Of a stretch of 64,000 nucleotides of DNA, positions 63,781 through 64,000 are shown piece by piece. Origin of the DNA: Pseudanabaena sp. PCC 6802 (GTDB lineage Bacteria; Cyanobacteriota; Cyanobacteriia; Pseudanabaenales; Pseudanabaenaceae). Within the stretch, counting starts at the first letter, position 1; each line of letters begins with the position of its first letter. The translations under genes were made by a program, and so were the position numbers. The stretch spans positions 193,966 to 257,965 of the forward strand of contig NZ_KB235914.1 of the NCBI RefSeq assembly GCF_000332175.1, read 5' to 3'. The notes under the pieces were generated by a model. That model did not search any database and was not told the DNA's origin. It saw nothing but the letters and a program-made list of their open reading frames with translations.

Positions 63781-64000
63781 TTAGGCAGCAAGTGGAATCA
63801 ATGGCATCAATTGCTCGGGCACAGTACCAAATACGGTTGTAATTGATTCTTGAGGTCGGCATAACAAGCTTTTCGCCACTTGTAGCAGACAAATACTCGT
63901 ATTGCCAAAATATTTTTGATATTGAATCATTGCCTGGATTTGTTGAATAAAGCTAAAGCCTGTAAACTGGACAACTTTAACAAGGAAGTCAGGGCGATAT
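63781..64000 (-). CDS. C-terminal part of a gene cut by the window edge, candidate phosphotransferase-like
   Basis: The last 72 codons of a minus-strand gene: an open frame with no stop runs from the window end to TAA at 63781-63783. The protein end reads YRPDFLVKVVQFTGFSFIQQ, IQAMIQYQKYFGNTSICLLQ, VAKSLLCRPQESITTVFG and VPEQLMPLIPLAA. No start codon is inside the window. It resembles the helical C-terminal end of APH/choline-kinase-like phosphotransferases, which in lanthipeptide clusters stand next to HopA1-like genes, but this is only a resemblance. It is 131 bases upstream of the HopA1-family gene on the same strand. Confidence 0.6.
   Translation of the reverse strand, partial: YRPDFLVKVVQFTGFSFIQQIQAMIQYQKYFGNTSICLLQVAKSLLCRPQESITTVFGTVPEQLMPLIPLAA

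Noticed and set aside
63686..63892. A 68-codon minus-strand frame at the right edge
   Set aside because: The frame at 63781-64000 reading to the window edge is open without a start and looks more like a real gene end; this one overlaps it out of frame and crosses a repeat.

Overview
The window looks like chromosomal DNA of a cyanobacterium. The palindrome GCGATCGC (HIP1) is scattered through genes and spacers, and two tiny photosynthesis genes that lie between larger ORFs can be read on the minus strand: psb30/ycf12 (photosystem II) and petG (cytochrome b6f). Cyanobacterial families such as DUF1517, DUF3143, CPP1-like, the NatF/NatG transport genes and plant-type ferredoxin agree with this. 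No rRNA, tRNA or CRISPR array was recognised. I cannot name the species.

Layout. 0-8.4 kb: a SUMF1-type protein, a membrane GTPase with psb30 overlapping its end, a small 2Fe-2S protein, an unknown ParB-like protein, petG, a DUF1517 protein and an RTX metalloprotease. 8.5-15.7 kb: two adjacent sensor kinases and a large three-part flavoprotein. 16-18.7 kb: repeat-rich spacers with two small membrane genes. 18.7-26.5 kb: cysE, an incomplete amino-acid ABC transporter (natF, natG) and a kinase/regulator/c-di-GMP signalling module. 26.5-33.7 kb: an O-antigen-ligase/TPR protein, an Uma2 nuclease, an M48 protease, and a GST/old-yellow-enzyme/thioredoxin group divergent from an ArsR regulator across a 37-bp palindrome. 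34-42.4 kb: a phosphatase, a Kir channel, msrA, secreted and membrane orphans, a DUF255 protein, a creatininase-family protein and an OmpR regulator. 42.7-56 kb: housekeeping genes (hisZ, YraN, CPP1-like, murJ, petF, cdsA, J-domain proteins, asd-dapA-rnj). 56-59 kb: a secreted DUF4394/TIG gene split by an intact IS630-type element. 59-64 kb: a STAND ATPase regulator, an aldo/keto-reductase-like protein, a HopA1-family protein and the tail of another gene cut by the window edge.

Themes. Thiol and electrophile stress is served by the ArsR divergon, msrA and the DUF255 protein. Signalling is heavy, with four kinases or hybrids, two separate response regulators and one GGDEF-EAL protein. Non-autonomous repeats with TATAGCGG-like ends occur throughout the spacers. 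The points most worth following are the HopA1/aldo-keto locus at the right edge (possibly peptide modification), the heme-oxygenase-like/flavin monooxygenase fusion, the STAND-GNAT-HTH protein, and the palindromic operator of the electrophile-response divergon.
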